Below are positions 4,264 through 5,261 of a stretch of DNA of 5,261 bases, in pieces; the stretch's first letter is position 1; every line of letters begins with the position of its first letter. The DNA lies in NCBI GenBank assembly GCA_030598885.1, contig JAUVOZ010000143.1, forward strand, positions 1 through 5,261, given 5' to 3'. The notes beneath the pieces were generated by a model. It did not search any database and was not told the DNA's origin. It saw only the letters and a list, made by a program, of their open reading frames with translations. This DNA is from Anaerolineae bacterium. GTDB lineage: Bacteria; Chloroflexota; Anaerolineae; Anaerolineales; E44-bin32. Position numbers and translations under genes: made by a program.

Positions 4264-5261
4264 AGTTACTACAGCCCGGGCGTCAACCGCAATTGCTCTA
4301 TCCTCGGTAAGGATCATGGGGTTAATGTCCACTTCCGAGATACGGGGGTTCTCTACTAGTAATTGTGAAAGGGAGAGCAGCGCCTGGACCAGCGCCTCCT
4401 GGTTTATAGCTGCCTCTCCACGAAACCCTCGCAACAGACGTGACCCGCGCACTTCGTCGATCATCGTCAGGGCATCCGCCCGAGTTAAAGGAGCTACACG
4501 GAAAGCGACATCGTCGAAGATTTCGACAAGGATACCGCCGAGGCCAAACATAACCACAGGTCCGAATGTGGGATCTCGCTTACCTCCCAGGATCACCTCT
4601 ATGCCATTTTGAACCATCTGCTGGACCATGAGCGATGCTGGCTGTTCAATCGACGGATGCACTACTAATTGAGACAACATTGTTTCGGCTGTGCGTTTAA
4701 CAGCCGAAGGTTCATCGAGCCCCAATGTAACACCGCCGGCATCTGTCTTGTGAACTAATTCGGAGGACAGGATTTTAAGCGCCACTGGCAGTCCGAGACG
4801 TTGAGCCGATAGTACGGCTTCATCAGGGTCATGGGCTACCTCCCACGGAGCAACGGAGATACCATAAGTCAGGCAAAGGGTTAACGCTATATCCGAAGTG
4901 ATCGTGCCCTCGTCGAGAGGAAATTCCACCCCCATTGGTGGTGATATTCTTACGGAAGTTGGAGTTGGATCGATTGGGATAGTTCGCGTTTGGTTCCAAT
5001 CACGAGATGCAGCCAACCCTCTCAACGCATCTTCGATATCGTTAAAAACTGGCAAGCCGATCTCGCTTTGGACCTCCTGAATGTCGTCGGTATCGGAGTA
5101 GACACAGAAGGCGATTGGACGGTCGGTTTGCTTGACAATCTCCCCAACCCGACTAGCCAACCGGCGAGCTCCCAATGCCTCGTTCTGGGTGTAGGTGTTG
5201 ATTAAAAGAATTGCATCCGGCGAGAGTACTTGCAGGCTCTGCTCAACGATAAATGCGTAAA
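4255..5261 (-). CDS. ADP-forming acetate/acyl-CoA ligase family protein, C-terminal part (5' end outside window)
   Basis: The minus-strand frame runs from the right edge to TAA at 4257-4255, with 334 complete visible residues. A TTG at 5175 could be read as a start, but the frame is open for 28 more codons to the edge and these continue the fold (LSPDAILLINTYTQNEALGARRLA), so the gene is truncated by the window. These enzymes interconvert acyl-CoA, ADP and phosphate with acyl acid, CoA and ATP. The first 80 or so visible residues are the end of the CoA-ligase flavodoxin-like domain (RPIAFCVY, then GLPVFNDIEDALRGLAA). The ATP-grasp domain follows: a YGISVAPWEVA start, GLPVALKI, HKTDAGGVTLGL, VQQMVQNGIEVILGGKRDPTFGP in outline, VVMFGLGGILVEIFDDVAFR, LLRGFRG and EVDINPM near the end, then AVDARAVV. 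These match the family closely. The CoA-binding and phospho-histidine domains would lie outside. A fused acetyltransferase domain upstream, as in Pat-type lysine acetylases, cannot be excluded. It is transcribed toward the RNA genes, and its last codons lie in repeat copy 2. Confidence 0.92.
   Translation of the reverse strand, partial: YAFIVEQSLQVLSPDAILLINTYTQNEALGARRLASRVGEIVKQTDRPIAFCVYSDTDDIQEVQSEIGLPVFNDIEDALRGLAASRDWNQTRTIPIDPTPTSVRISPPMGVEFPLDEGTITSDIALTLCLTYGISVAPWEVAHDPDEAVLSAQRLGLPVALKILSSELVHKTDAGGVTLGLDEPSAVKRTAETMLSQLVVHPSIEQPASLMVQQMVQNGIEVILGGKRDPTFGPVVMFGLGGILVEIFDDVAFRVAPLTRADALTMIDEVRGSRLLRGFRGEAAINQEALVQALLSLSQLLVENPRISEVDINPMILTEDRAIAVDARAVVTAP

Noticed and set aside
4255..5175. 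Ligase gene starting at the TTG (5175) as a complete 306-residue protein
   Set aside because: The coding frame continues to the right edge with residues that fit the CoA-ligase domain. A start there would cut that domain in the middle.

Overview
The window looks like a chromosomal segment of a free-living bacterium of moderate GC. The best guess is Chloroflexota (Anaerolineae-like). This rests on a secreted beta-propeller protein with a Pro/Thr-rich linker, an FxLYD-like protein end, a short SRP RNA beside a tRNA, and interspersed hairpin repeats ending in GCGGCTACA. These are soft clues, so the phylum call is an inference.

Layout from left to right. Positions 1-342 hold the end of a probable FxLYD-type surface protein that begins outside the window. 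A short gap (343-495) carries a good sigma70-type promoter (394-422). Three tightly packed plus-strand genes follow: a family 1 glycoside hydrolase (496-1857), an M23 zinc endopeptidase (1850-2599, overlapping the previous gene by 8 nt) and an exported WD40/TolB-like beta-propeller protein (2610-3725, 10 nt downstream). The spacing suggests one transcript and coupled translation. The hydrolase has no signal peptide and is probably cytoplasmic. The other two carry N-terminal export signals, so the operon pairs intracellular glycoside cleavage with envelope-facing proteins.

Positions 3726-4254 are non-coding for protein but dense with RNA biology. They hold an extended -10 promoter, tRNA-Ser(GGA), a hairpin, a second promoter (TTGACA-17-TATCCT) whose predicted start coincides with the 5' end of a small bacterial SRP RNA (3948-4060), and then a pair of imperfect direct repeats that each end in the same palindrome, CACCCTTTAGGGTG.

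From 4255 to the right edge, on the minus strand, lies the C-terminal part of an ADP-forming acetate/acyl-CoA ligase: the end of the CoA-ligase domain followed by an ATP-grasp domain. Its stop codon falls inside the second repeat palindrome. It converges on the RNA genes.

I see no CRISPR array, transposase, prophage or clear novel system. The most unusual features are the duplicated repeat that forms the 3' end of the ligase gene and the unusual grouping of the three-gene operon.
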